From Candidatus Aenigmatarchaeota archaeon (GTDB lineage Archaea; Aenigmatarchaeota; Aenigmatarchaeia; JACPZZ01), in the NCBI GenBank assembly GCA_016180965.1, contig JACPAF010000001.1, forward strand, positions 74,111 to 109,859: a DNA stretch of 35,749 bases, given 5' to 3'. The notes beneath the pieces were generated by a model. It worked only from the letters and a program-made list of their open reading frames with translations, ran no database searches and was not told the origin of the DNA. The position numbers were made by a program, and so were the translations under genes. This document shows positions 25,513 through 34,620 of the stretch, one piece after another; the first letter of the stretch is position 1, and each line of letters opens with the position of its first letter.

Positions 25513-28155
25513 ATGCTGACCGTGACGGACGAGGCCAAATGGCAGAAAGCGTGGAATGAAAAAAAGATATTTGAACCCGAGATTGATACGAAAAAGAAAA
25601 AATTCTTCTTCACTGTGCCCTACCCGTATACTAGCGGTACGTTGCACGTTGGCCACGGGCGAACTTATACGCTCGGCGACATAACCGCCCGTTTCATGCG
25701 TATGCAGGGCTTCAATGTATTATGGCCGCTTGGTTTCCACATCACAGGGACGCCCATATTAGCCGTCTCCAAACGCATTGAGAACGGGGAAAAAAGCGTA
25801 ATCAAAGACCATGAAGAATATGTTTCTCTACATGATCCTAAACGGGCAAAAGAAATTGTGGCGGGTTTCGTAGACCCGAGCAATGTCGCAAAATATTATG
25901 CTTCCGTGATAAGCAAGGACATGACCGAACTTGGATGCTCAATAGACTGGCGACGCGATTTTACCACAGGCGACAAAATTTACAACCAGTTTATAAAATG
26001 GCAGTATTCCCACCTCAATAAGCTTGGTTATTTGAAAAAGGGCGAGCACGCCGTTTTCTATTGCACCGCAGACGCCAACCCAGTCACAACGGACGATGTC
26101 AAAGGCGGCGATGAAATGTCGATGGCCATAGAGAAATTTTTCCTGATAAAGGAAAAAATGGATGATGGTTATATTGTCGCGGCCACTCTGAGGCCGGATA
26201 CGTTATTTGGAATAACCAACGTTTGGGTGAACAAAGATGCCGATTATGTGAAAGCCAAAGCCGGCGGCGAGATTTGGTATATTTCCGAGATTGCCGCGGA
26301 CAAATTAAAAAACCAGAACATGGAAATCGAAATTGTAAAGCGTATGAAAGGTTCCGAATTGGTCGGGAAAGATGTTACCATACCGCTGTCCGGCAAAAAA
26401 GTAAAAATATTCCCAGCCACTTTCGTGGACGTTAATGTTGCGACCGGTGTCGTCAATTCCGTTCCGGCAAGCGCACCTTATGACTATATCGCGTTAAAGA
26501 TGATCCCTGAGGGAAAAAGTATAAAGCCCATTTCCGTAATAACCGCGGACGGGAAAGAGTCGTTAGCGGTCGGCGCGTGCGAAAGCGCGGATATTGCATC
26601 TCTTAACGAAACTGATAAACTTGAAAAAGCCACAAAAGACGTTTACGCAGCCGAATTTTACAAAGGTGTTACGAACAAAACCTGCGGGAAATTTGCCGGC
26701 TTAAAAATTAATGACGCGAAATTGAAGATTTTTGACGAGCTCGTGAAAGAAAATTCGGGGTCTTCCATGCACGAAAACGCAAGCACGGACATGAAAGGCC
26801 AGGCTGTTAAATCGATAACGTGCAGGTGCGGCGGAAATGTAATTGTCAAAGTCATAAAGGACCAGTGGTTTTTGGACTATTCCAATGCGGGCTGGAAAAA
26901 AATTACGAGAAAATTGTTGGCCCAGATGGATGTTACACCCGCAATGTACCGCAAACAATTTGAAGAATCCATATCATGGCTGCATGAATGGGCGTGTGCG
27001 CGACACCGCGGATTAGGAACAAAATTACCGTACGACGAAAAATGGATAATTGAATCCCTATCCGATTCCACGGTTTACATGGCTTTCTATACGATTGCCG
27101 ATGAGATCAAGAGGAGCAAGATTTCTCCTGAAAAATTGACCGAGGACGTGTTTGATTACGTGCTTCTTGACAAAGGCGAAGCCGCTAAAATAAAAAATGT
27201 CGACAGAAAAATACTTGACGCGATGCGCAATGAATTTTCATACTGGTATCCGCTTGATGAACGAAGAACCGCACCGGCTCACATTCCCAACCATTTGACA
27301 TTTTTCCTGTTTCACCATGCCGCCATTTTCCCGGAAACTATGTGGCCCAAAAGAGTTTCGATTAATGAGTTACTAATAGCCGAGGGCAGGAAGATGAGCA
27401 AATCCCTCGGCAACGTCATACCGCTGGCGTCCGCGATACGGAAACACGGCGCCGATACGATAAGATTATTTTTAGCATACTCCGCGGATTCCGCGTCCAC
27501 ACTAGACTGGCGTGAGAACGAAGTTGAAAATTTGAAGGCTAGGATCGAAAGATTTTACGATATTGTGAAACATAATTCAAAACCGCTTGTAGGATCTATT
27601 GCAGGCGAGTGGTTTGTGGAAGAATTTTACCAGAACCTCCGTACCGCAGAGAATGTTATGAAGAACTACGGCTTCCGCGCATACATACAGAAAATGTTTT
27701 TCGACACTCTGCGCAACGCGGAAAATTTAATAAACAGGACAAACGATTGCGGCGCGATACAATCGATTGCGAAAGATTGGGTTCTCGCATTGTCCCCGGT
27801 GATACCGCACACATGCGAAGAGCTTTGGAAATCGATTGGGAGTGGGTTTGTTTCAACTCAAACGTGGCCTTCTGGAATAGACGCAAGCAGGAAATACATA
27901 ATATTAGAAATGATGTTTTCGGGGATGTTAAAAGATTTGAACCAACTGATAAAAATAGCGGGTGTTAAGAAAAAGGTCTTTATCTACGCTTCAACTGAAG
28001 AAGAGAAAAATTATATATCAGAATCCGCGGATTACATCAAAAACACGATGGGATTTGAAAAAATAACAGTGTATGGGCCCGGCGACAAAGCCTATGATCC
28101 TTCGCAAAAGGCTTTGAAAGCTAAAGAGGGAAAGCCTGGAATTTATCTGGAATAA
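25513..28155 (+). CDS. leuS: Leucyl-tRNA synthetase
   Basis: YPYTSGTLHVGHGRTYTLGDITARFMRMQGFNVLWPLGFH, GRKMSKSLGN. Confidence 0.96.
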   Translation: MLTVTDEAKWQKAWNEKKIFEPEIDTKKKKFFFTVPYPYTSGTLHVGHGRTYTLGDITARFMRMQGFNVLWPLGFHITGTPILAVSKRIENGEKSVIKDHEEYVSLHDPKRAKEIVAGFVDPSNVAKYYASVISKDMTELGCSIDWRRDFTTGDKIYNQFIKWQYSHLNKLGYLKKGEHAVFYCTADANPVTTDDVKGGDEMSMAIEKFFLIKEKMDDGYIVAATLRPDTLFGITNVWVNKDADYVKAKAGGEIWYISEIAADKLKNQNMEIEIVKRMKGSELVGKDVTIPLSGKKVKIFPATFVDVNVATGVVNSVPASAPYDYIALKMIPEGKSIKPISVITADGKESLAVGACESADIASLNETDKLEKATKDVYAAEFYKGVTNKTCGKFAGLKINDAKLKIFDELVKENSGSSMHENASTDMKGQAVKSITCRCGGNVIVKVIKDQWFLDYSNAGWKKITRKLLAQMDVTPAMYRKQFEESISWLHEWACARHRGLGTKLPYDEKWIIESLSDSTVYMAFYTIADEIKRSKISPEKLTEDVFDYVLLDKGEAAKIKNVDRKILDAMRNEFSYWYPLDERRTAPAHIPNHLTFFLFHHAAIFPETMWPKRVSINELLIAEGRKMSKSLGNVIPLASAIRKHGADTIRLFLAYSADSASTLDWRENEVENLKARIERFYDIVKHNSKPLVGSIAGEWFVEEFYQNLRTAENVMKNYGFRAYIQKMFFDTLRNAENLINRTNDCGAIQSIAKDWVLALSPVIPHTCEELWKSIGSGFVSTQTWPSGIDASRKYIILEMMFSGMLKDLNQLIKIAGVKKKVFIYASTEEEKNYISESADYIKNTMGFEKITVYGPGDKAYDPSQKALKAKEGKPGIYLE

Positions 28156-29178
28156 TTACGCGCATGTCACGGATGTTTCCGAAACGCCGGAAGAAGTTCC
28201 TATTCTCAAAGAATGCTTGCCGGAATTTGCCGGATAATCTATCAACAGGCCTGATTTGCCCGGATTAATGCTTACTGTGCCTGTGGCTTTATTATAAATT
28301 TTGACCTCGTCCAGTGTGCCCAAGAACGCCTGAGTTACGTCAAATACGCCTCCGCCGGGCGCAGTCCAAACGCTGTCCTGTTCCTGTGCCACTATCAACG
28401 TACCGCCATTTGTCATGGCAACGCCCGAAGAAACCGTTGCGCCAGGGAATGCCGGCACACCGTCTTTGTACAATTTCGTTTCGCCTCCGGCGCTTTTCCA
28501 TGTTGTGGCTATGTGATGCCACTGGCCGTCATTCGCGCTTACCCCAGTCGTTACGCTCTGACCGGCGAGACTATTATCCTTAATGCCAATGTAGAAATTC
28601 CGGTAATCGTATATTAGAAAATCGTTGCTAGACGATGACGAAGCGTAGGAGATTGGAGTCCCTGCTTTTGTATTGTCCGATGTTTTCATCCAGAACATTG
28701 CTGTTATTTCAGATGCTGGAAAGTTCGGGAACGAGCTTTTTGCGACGTAATTGGCCAGCGTTCCGTCAAACCTTAATGCCTTGTTGACTTTGCCGCTTTC
28801 ACGGATCGGATTGCCTATCAGAGTCCCGTCGTTACCGCTGCCAGAACTGTCCGATGCGACTGACCCCAAAGCCTCGTCGAATTTCCAGTACATTACCAGA
28901 GCGCCGGACATGTCGCCGAAGAACGGCGAGTTTAAAACGCTCGTGCCGTCGACGTCGGCGACTAAGATGTCTGTTGAAGTTATTGTGGTGTCGCCTGGGT
29001 TGAGCGCGTAAACCCTGATCTCGCTATTGGCGCAATACGCCCCGCCAACTGGGATCAATATTGTGTTTTTCGTATTTGATGAAAATACTGCATTAAACCA
29101 CGCAGCCGAAACGCCAACAATGCCGACCGTTATCAGCATCAGCATGACCAGCGCAATCACGGGCGTAACCGCTTTCAT
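28156..29178 (-). CDS. Pilin/archaellin-like surface protein with an internal LamG (concanavalin-like) domain
   Basis: MKAVTPVIALVMLMLITVGIVGVSAAWF N-terminus; LamG-type ALVMYWKFDEALGSVASDSSGSGNDGTL... DGQWHHIATTW... FLGTLDEVKIYNKA. Confidence 0.85.
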   Translation of the reverse strand: MKAVTPVIALVMLMLITVGIVGVSAAWFNAVFSSNTKNTILIPVGGAYCANSEIRVYALNPGDTTITSTDILVADVDGTSVLNSPFFGDMSGALVMYWKFDEALGSVASDSSGSGNDGTLIGNPIRESGKVNKALRFDGTLANYVAKSSFPNFPASEITAMFWMKTSDNTKAGTPISYASSSSSNDFLIYDYRNFYIGIKDNSLAGQSVTTGVSANDGQWHHIATTWKSAGGETKLYKDGVPAFPGATVSSGVAMTNGGTLIVAQEQDSVWTAPGGGVFDVTQAFLGTLDEVKIYNKATGTVSINPGKSGLLIDYPANSGKHSLRIGTSSGVSETSVTCA

Positions 29179-29224
29179 AATATCAAAAATAGGTTTTCTA
29201 TATTAAAACGCGCGTTGCCTGATG

Positions 29225-30313
29225 CTAGCTCACAAACTCTATACCAAGAATCTGTTCAATCTCTTTTTTATTTTCAGCAACGAATTTCCTGTTCGGTCCG
29301 TAGATCTGCGGGCTTTTCACGCCTGTGATAACTAAAAGCGCGCGCACAACATCGCCCATTTCCTTGACAACCTGCGCGCCCCAGATGATTTTTGCGCCCG
29401 GGTTTAACCGCGAAGAAACAGCCTCGACAATCTCCTGGCATTCGCGTATAGTCATATCCGAGCCTCCGGCGACGCTCACAAGAGCGCCGGTAGCTCCAGT
29501 AATATCAACATTCAACAGCGGGTTGGTCAAGGATTTTTCAACCGCTTCAATCGCTCTGTTTTCTGAATCCGATTCGCCCATCCCGATCATTGCTAACCCG
29601 CCCGAAGACATCACGGCGCGTATATCCGCGAAATCCAAATTGACAAGTCCCGGCCTCGTTACCAATTCGGCAATGCCTTTTACAGCATTTACCAGAATTT
29701 CATCCGCGACTTTAAACGCCGTGGTTATAGAAACATCCGGGACGATTTCAAGAAGTTTGTCGTTTGGAATAACAATCAATGTGTCAACAACAGCCTCCAG
29801 ATTTTCTAAACCTTCTTTGGCGTTGTTCATCCTGTGTTCGCCTTCCATTGTAAACGGAAGAGTTACGATGGCAACAGTCAAGGCGCCGATTTTTTTCGCG
29901 ACATCGGCCACAACAGGGCTCGCTCCTGTTCCGGTCCCGCCTCCAAGGCCGCACGTTATAAAAACCATATCCGCGCCGTCTAAAACTTTTTTTATGTCGT
30001 CTTTATTTTCTTTCGCGGATTCAGCCCCAACCTTTGGGTTCGCGCCTGCCCCTAAACCCTGGCTGACCTCTTTACCAATTAGAACTTTCGCATCCGCGTC
30101 TGTGTACAACAAATCCTGCGCGTCCGTATTGATGGCAACGGTCTCGCAGCCGGTTATTCCTATCTGCATTATTCTGGAAATCGTGTTTCCGCCCGCGCCC
30201 CCGATGCCGACAACTTTAATATCGGATTTTCGGGATTCTATTATTCTCCTTAATTCCTCATCCACATCCTTTGATTTTGTGCTTCTTGGAGAATCACTGA
30301 TAGGCAGAGCCAT
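29225..30313 (-). CDS. ftsZ: Cell division protein FtsZ
   Basis: GGAGGNTISRI, GLGGGTGTGASPVVADVAK, NVDITGATGALVSVAGG. Confidence 0.97.
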   Translation of the reverse strand: MALPISDSPRSTKSKDVDEELRRIIESRKSDIKVVGIGGAGGNTISRIMQIGITGCETVAINTDAQDLLYTDADAKVLIGKEVSQGLGAGANPKVGAESAKENKDDIKKVLDGADMVFITCGLGGGTGTGASPVVADVAKKIGALTVAIVTLPFTMEGEHRMNNAKEGLENLEAVVDTLIVIPNDKLLEIVPDVSITTAFKVADEILVNAVKGIAELVTRPGLVNLDFADIRAVMSSGGLAMIGMGESDSENRAIEAVEKSLTNPLLNVDITGATGALVSVAGGSDMTIRECQEIVEAVSSRLNPGAKIIWGAQVVKEMGDVVRALLVITGVKSPQIYGPNRKFVAENKKEIEQILGIEFVS

Positions 30314-30317
30314 AGAA

Positions 30318-30339
30318 CATCAATAAAGAACTATTGATG
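30318..30339 (-). promoter_or_regulatory. Short hairpin in the ftsZ 5' leader
   Basis: CATCAATA-AAGAAC-TATTGATG (plus strand), perfect 8 bp stem ending 4 nt from the ftsZ ATG. Confidence 0.5.
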
Positions 30340-30399
30340 CCCGAAGATATTTAAGGTTGTTCCGTCCGTTCGGCAGCAATATTAGGTTTGAGAAAAAAA

Positions 30400-31071
30400 T
30401 CATTCGGCTTCTTTTTTGTAAACTTCTTCAAACTTGACAGAATCGACTTTAATCCATTTTATTATTTCCTTCGCTGCACGTTCGCGTATCTCCGAAGGTA
30501 TTGCGTTCTTCGGTGCCAGCGTAATTATCGCTTCTGAACCTTTTACGGAAGCCTGCGTTTGGTCCGGTTTTGCTCCGGCGTAATATTGCATTAGCGACTT
30601 TATTTTTTCATCTTCGTTTTCAACCGAGCCTATGCAGGTCATGTCATAAGACAAATTCTTTCCGGCAAGCGGGTGGTTGAAATCCACTTGTACGCGCCCG
30701 CCCGAAGACGATAGGACTTTGCCGCGCAAACCGTTTACGTTTACTGTTAATCCTGGTATCGGATTCATATCGTTCTTCACGAATTCGGATTCGCTGAAAA
30801 CCTTTATTAAACGTGAATCGCGCGGGCCAAACGCATTCGCAGCGTCAAGTTCAATTTTTTTCGTTTCATTGGCCTTCATGGCCTTTATTTCATCTTCCAG
30901 CGCGGGTAATATCATCTTCTCCCCAATGATAACAGTAACAGGCCCGTAAATTACGTTCTGAAGCTCAATTTTTTCTTTTTTTGCAACAGCTTCGTCTGTC
31001 AAATCAAAAATCTCTTTCGTTTCCTTGATTCGCCCTATGTAATTAATTTTTATGAAATCCCCGTTTTGCAT
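30400..31071 (-). CDS. FKBP-type (SlyD-like) peptidyl-prolyl cis-trans isomerase
   Basis: GDFIKINYIGRIKETKEIFDLT, NAFGPRDSRLIKVF, VQVDFNHPLAGKNLSYDM. Confidence 0.92.
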   Translation of the reverse strand: MQNGDFIKINYIGRIKETKEIFDLTDEAVAKKEKIELQNVIYGPVTVIIGEKMILPALEDEIKAMKANETKKIELDAANAFGPRDSRLIKVFSESEFVKNDMNPIPGLTVNVNGLRGKVLSSSGGRVQVDFNHPLAGKNLSYDMTCIGSVENEDEKIKSLMQYYAGAKPDQTQASVKGSEAIITLAPKNAIPSEIRERAAKEIIKWIKVDSVKFEEVYKKEAE

Positions 31072-31107
31072 TTCAGATCACTTCAAAAATATCATATTAG
31101 CAACTAT

Positions 31108-31938
31108 TTAAACCGCCATAAGAAACCGGTTTAAATCAGTTAACACTTCTATGCCAAGGCTTTTCATTCTTTCCGAGTGTTCGGTTTTCATACCAGGATC
31201 GTTCGGGTTGTAAAAACCGAAAACCCTCGCGCCGCGCGCTCGCAATTCAATTAGCATGTCGATCTGGGTGTCGTCAATGGCAACAACTTCGTCGTACCGG
31301 GTTTTTCGAGCTTCGAGGTGTTTAAACACCGTGTCTGTTTTGCCCCAGCTGGCCATCTTGCCCGTTAACCTCACACCAGCATTTCCCAAATGTTCCAGAG
31401 AATACAATGATTCCTGCCGGCCTTCAAAAGTTACATAAGGTGTAACACCCTGTGAATAATGAAACCCGAATTTCTTTGCAACCGCATCAACAAGAGAGCC
31501 GTTGCTGTTGGAAAACAATTCCTGCACAAACCCGCGTCTTGTGAAACCGTTTACGCATAACTCAAGTCCGGCGTTGTACGGCATATTGTCTGCGGTTTGC
31601 GCGACCTGTTTCATGGACATGCCTTCGAGCAGTGCGTTCTTTGTATAGGTTGTTTCAGAAGAACTTGAAAAAACACCCATCGCGTTTTGCAAATCCGTCA
31701 GGCATGCCGCCAGCTGGCCAGTCGTTTTTATCCGGCCCTTGTTGTAATTTGTTTCCCATTCACCGAAACCGCGCTCCAGTTCATCGCGTTTAACATTATA
31801 CAAAGCGTTTTCCTTTTGTCCGCATTCCGACAAAAACCTTTGCATGAAATAGCGCGGAGCCATTTGGTAATTATTAGCCAGATGTGTAGTACCGCGCCCT
31901 GGTATCATGACGCCGTCCATATCCCATATAATTTTCAT
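31108..31938 (-). CDS. HAD-superfamily hydrolase-like protein
   Basis: IIWDMDGVMIPG motif I; VVAIDDTQIDMLIELRARGARVFGFYNP motif IV-like. Confidence 0.72.
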   Translation of the reverse strand: MKIIWDMDGVMIPGRGTTHLANNYQMAPRYFMQRFLSECGQKENALYNVKRDELERGFGEWETNYNKGRIKTTGQLAACLTDLQNAMGVFSSSSETTYTKNALLEGMSMKQVAQTADNMPYNAGLELCVNGFTRRGFVQELFSNSNGSLVDAVAKKFGFHYSQGVTPYVTFEGRQESLYSLEHLGNAGVRLTGKMASWGKTDTVFKHLEARKTRYDEVVAIDDTQIDMLIELRARGARVFGFYNPNDPGMKTEHSERMKSLGIEVLTDLNRFLMAV

Positions 31939-32001
31939 AATAACAGTCCACGCCGATATAAGGATTTAAACGTTTTTATTGGGCGCAGGACAGTTCTTAT
32001 T

Positions 32002-33210
32002 ATGAAAGCCATTACGCCTGTGATTGCGCTGGTCATGCTGATGCTGATAACGGTCGGGATAGTCGGCATTGCTTACACGTGGTTTAGCGGTATTGCGTCA
32101 TCGCAAACCTCGAACACATTCAAGATCACGCCCATATCCGGAAATAAGATCATGGTAGCCAACCTTGGGTCGTCGGACCTTGATACGAACAACCTGAAAA
32201 TATTTGTGGGCGACGGCGAAGCTGGAGTGGCTAACCCGTCAAAAATACAGCCGGGAAAGGCTTCTGTCCTGGAAATAATACCGCACGGCTACGGCGAACT
32301 GGACGGACGGGTCATGTCCAATTCAATGGCGTACGATTTTAACGTGAATATTGCATGCCCGTCGATGGCAAATTTTAAACAAAACGATGTGTTAAGATTC
32401 AGGTGGCACAACGACTGCGCGGAAGACGGCGGAATAGGACTTAGCAACGTAAACGGCGGACCAACTTGCACAGGATGCGATGATCCCGTATTGACAGGAA
32501 TAATAGTGAGGGATAAGGACGGCGCTGCGATAGGCTCATGGTCCGGCTCTTTACAGACGGGCGACAGCATAAATCCGAAAATCGAAAACCGGTTCATAGA
32601 CGTCACGGTCACACAATCGTCAGCGAACGGGCCGTTCTATGTTGAGCCGTCGTTCACAGGATTGAACAAGCCGCAGGACCAGCAGCTGTGGCTGTTCAGT
32701 GTCAACGGGATTGATAAAAGAACATATCTCGGAGACGCCGGCTCAGGAGCCAAAATGCAAATCCCGTGCGCAAAGACCTACGCCTGCATAAATTCGATAA
32801 CACTTGGCAGCGCGCTGAAGATCAGGATCGAGCATAAAAGTTACGGAGACTACGACAACGACCTGCAAGCCAGCTGTGCGTATACAGAAGACACTGACGA
32901 CTTCCACCTGAGGAAAATAGAAGTTCTGGATAAAGATAATGTCGTGTTGGCCGTGAATACAACAACCAAATGGATTGCCGATGTTTCAAATGGTGTACAA
33001 AATTTTGACGCGTACATTTACTATCTTACGGCCGCACAATCGTCGTCAAACGGCCCGTTCAAGCTGAGGATAACAAATTACGATTTGGACACAGGCCCCG
33101 CGGAGTTTGATTTAATAAATATCAACAACGGTTTTGTCGGTTATGTGGGCGACATAACCGGGGGCGGGGCTGGCGTGGAATACGCCTACACAACAGGCAT
33201 TTGCACGTGA
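32002..33210 (+). CDS. Pilin/archaellin-like surface protein with duplicated C-terminal beta domain
   Basis: MKAITPVIALVMLMLITVGIVGIAYTWFSG N-terminus; ORF-track start at 31687 overlaps the divergent HAD gene and is not needed. Confidence 0.82.
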   Translation: MKAITPVIALVMLMLITVGIVGIAYTWFSGIASSQTSNTFKITPISGNKIMVANLGSSDLDTNNLKIFVGDGEAGVANPSKIQPGKASVLEIIPHGYGELDGRVMSNSMAYDFNVNIACPSMANFKQNDVLRFRWHNDCAEDGGIGLSNVNGGPTCTGCDDPVLTGIIVRDKDGAAIGSWSGSLQTGDSINPKIENRFIDVTVTQSSANGPFYVEPSFTGLNKPQDQQLWLFSVNGIDKRTYLGDAGSGAKMQIPCAKTYACINSITLGSALKIRIEHKSYGDYDNDLQASCAYTEDTDDFHLRKIEVLDKDNVVLAVNTTTKWIADVSNGVQNFDAYIYYLTAAQSSSNGPFKLRITNYDLDTGPAEFDLININNGFVGYVGDITGGGAGVEYAYTTGICT

Positions 33211-33294
33211 CGTATGCTCCGCTTTCGGATTACACCATACCCGCCATTTCCGCAGTTTGAAGTTATTGAAAAGGACTTATAAACTTCCGACGCC

Positions 33295-33302
33295 TTTAAA
33301 TA
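33295..33302 (+). promoter_or_regulatory. Putative TATA box (TTTAAATA) for secE-spt5-rpl11
   Basis: Box A-like motif 40 nt upstream of secE ATG. Confidence 0.45.
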
Positions 33303-33341
33303 CACTGCGCAATAATTGATCTAAGTTTCTGCGGCGATTTT

Positions 33342-33515
33342 ATGGGTTTAGGGTCGGATATTAAAAACAAACTTAGCCAATATCTTAGAGTAATAAGCGT
33401 CAGCAGGAAGCCGGACAAGGAGGAATTCTGGTCTTCGGCGAAAGTATGCGGTGCCGGAATTTTGATAATCGGAGTCGTTGGATTTGTGATATACGTCCTG
33501 TTCAGGATAGTTTGA
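33342..33515 (+). CDS. secE: Preprotein translocase subunit SecE/Sec61 gamma (57 aa; absent from the ORF track)
   Basis: MGLGSDIKNKLSQYLRVISVSRKPDKEEFWSSAKVCGAGILIIGVVGFVIYVLFRIV; directly upstream of spt5 and rpl11. Confidence 0.93.
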   Translation: MGLGSDIKNKLSQYLRVISVSRKPDKEEFWSSAKVCGAGILIIGVVGFVIYVLFRIV

Positions 33516-33525
33516 AGTGGTTTGG

Positions 33526-34104
33526 ATGGAAGAAATAAAAAACGCTCATGAAAAAACGGAGACAGAAAAATTTATAGAGTCCGCGGACCAGACTACGGAA
33601 GTTGTTGAACAGAAACCTGTTGCAGCTCCGATAATTGGGGAAGAATCTTCGAGCAACGTTTTCACAGTAAAAACGACGCTTGGACGCGAAAACGTGGTAA
33701 TGGATTTTCTGTCTTCGCGCATACGGGCCCAATCAATACCGATTAAAGCGGTTATGCATCCGCCGGAATTAAAAGGTTATATTTTTGTAGAGGGAAACAT
33801 TGAAGACGTCCAGCATTCGATACAGGGTATACCGCACATACGCGGAATTATAAACAAGCCGGTCGAATTAAATAAAATACAGCAATTCCTTGTGGCCAAG
33901 GTTGTTAACATAGAATTAAACATCGGCGACATTGTCGAAATTCTAACGAGCCCTTTCAAGGGTGACAAAGCGCGCGTGGCGCGAGTTGATAAAACTAAGA
34001 ATGAAGTAACGCTCGAGCTGTTGGAAGCGGGCGTTCCGATACCGGTAAAGGTTAACATGGAATTCGTGAAAGTTCTAGAAAAAGTTGGGGAAAGGAAGGA
34101 ATAA
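33526..34104 (+). CDS. spt5: Transcription elongation factor Spt5/NusG
   Basis: NGN domain VFTVKTTLGRENVVMDFLSSR... and KOW GDIVEILTSPFKGDKARVARVDKTKNEVTLEL; start could be GTG 33517. Confidence 0.93.
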   Translation: MEEIKNAHEKTETEKFIESADQTTEVVEQKPVAAPIIGEESSSNVFTVKTTLGRENVVMDFLSSRIRAQSIPIKAVMHPPELKGYIFVEGNIEDVQHSIQGIPHIRGIINKPVELNKIQQFLVAKVVNIELNIGDIVEILTSPFKGDKARVARVDKTKNEVTLELLEAGVPIPVKVNMEFVKVLEKVGERKE

Positions 34105-34106
34105 AA

Positions 34107-34589
34107 ATGGCCAAGATGGAAAAAATGGAATTCATAATTGAAGGCGGCAAGGCTTCGCCAACGCCCGCATTGGCGCAAAAGTTGGGCCCGATGAAGATTA
34201 ACATAGGCGCGGTTGTGTCAAAAGTGAATGAAAAAACAAAGCCGTTTGCAGGTATGCAGGTTCCTGTCAAGCTCGAAATAAACGTAGATACGAAAGACTT
34301 TGAAGTTTCCGTGGGCACGCCGCCAGTTTCTGCGATGATTAAAAAAGAATTGAAACTGGAGAAAGGGGCAAAAGGCGAGGCGACGGTTAAAGGCAAGGAA
34401 ATTGTCGGCAATTTATCGATTGACCAGATCATAACAATTGCAAAGGGCAAAGGCTTCCGTGATGTAAAAAACGGTTCAAAACAGGTTATCGGCACGTGCA
34501 AAAGCATGGGTGTGACTGTCGAAAGTGAAGACCCGAAAAAAATTATTGCGCGCATCGATGGCGGCGAGTTTGACGCGAAATTCAAATAA
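34107..34589 (+). CDS. rpl11: Ribosomal protein L11
   Basis: FIIEGGKASPTPALAQKLGPMKINIGAVVSKVNEKTKPFAGMQVPVKL. Confidence 0.97.
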   Translation: MAKMEKMEFIIEGGKASPTPALAQKLGPMKINIGAVVSKVNEKTKPFAGMQVPVKLEINVDTKDFEVSVGTPPVSAMIKKELKLEKGAKGEATVKGKEIVGNLSIDQIITIAKGKGFRDVKNGSKQVIGTCKSMGVTVESEDPKKIIARIDGGEFDAKFK

Positions 34590-34620
34590 ATTTTTTCTTT
34601 AAATCTCTTACTGTATTCAA

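Noticed and set aside
24996-25613. 205-aa minus-strand ORF across HTH gene and leuS start
   Set aside because: Covers a supported HTH gene and the leuS N-terminus; shadow ORF.
29325-30326. 333-aa ORF on plus strand antisense to ftsZ
   Set aside because: Complete overlap with a strongly supported ftsZ; composition (Ser/Thr/Pro/Ile rich) is typical of an antisense shadow frame.
31687-32001. N-terminal extension of the 32002 pilin ORF
   Set aside because: Overlaps the divergent HAD gene; ATG 32002 gives the same N-terminus as the 29178 pilin.
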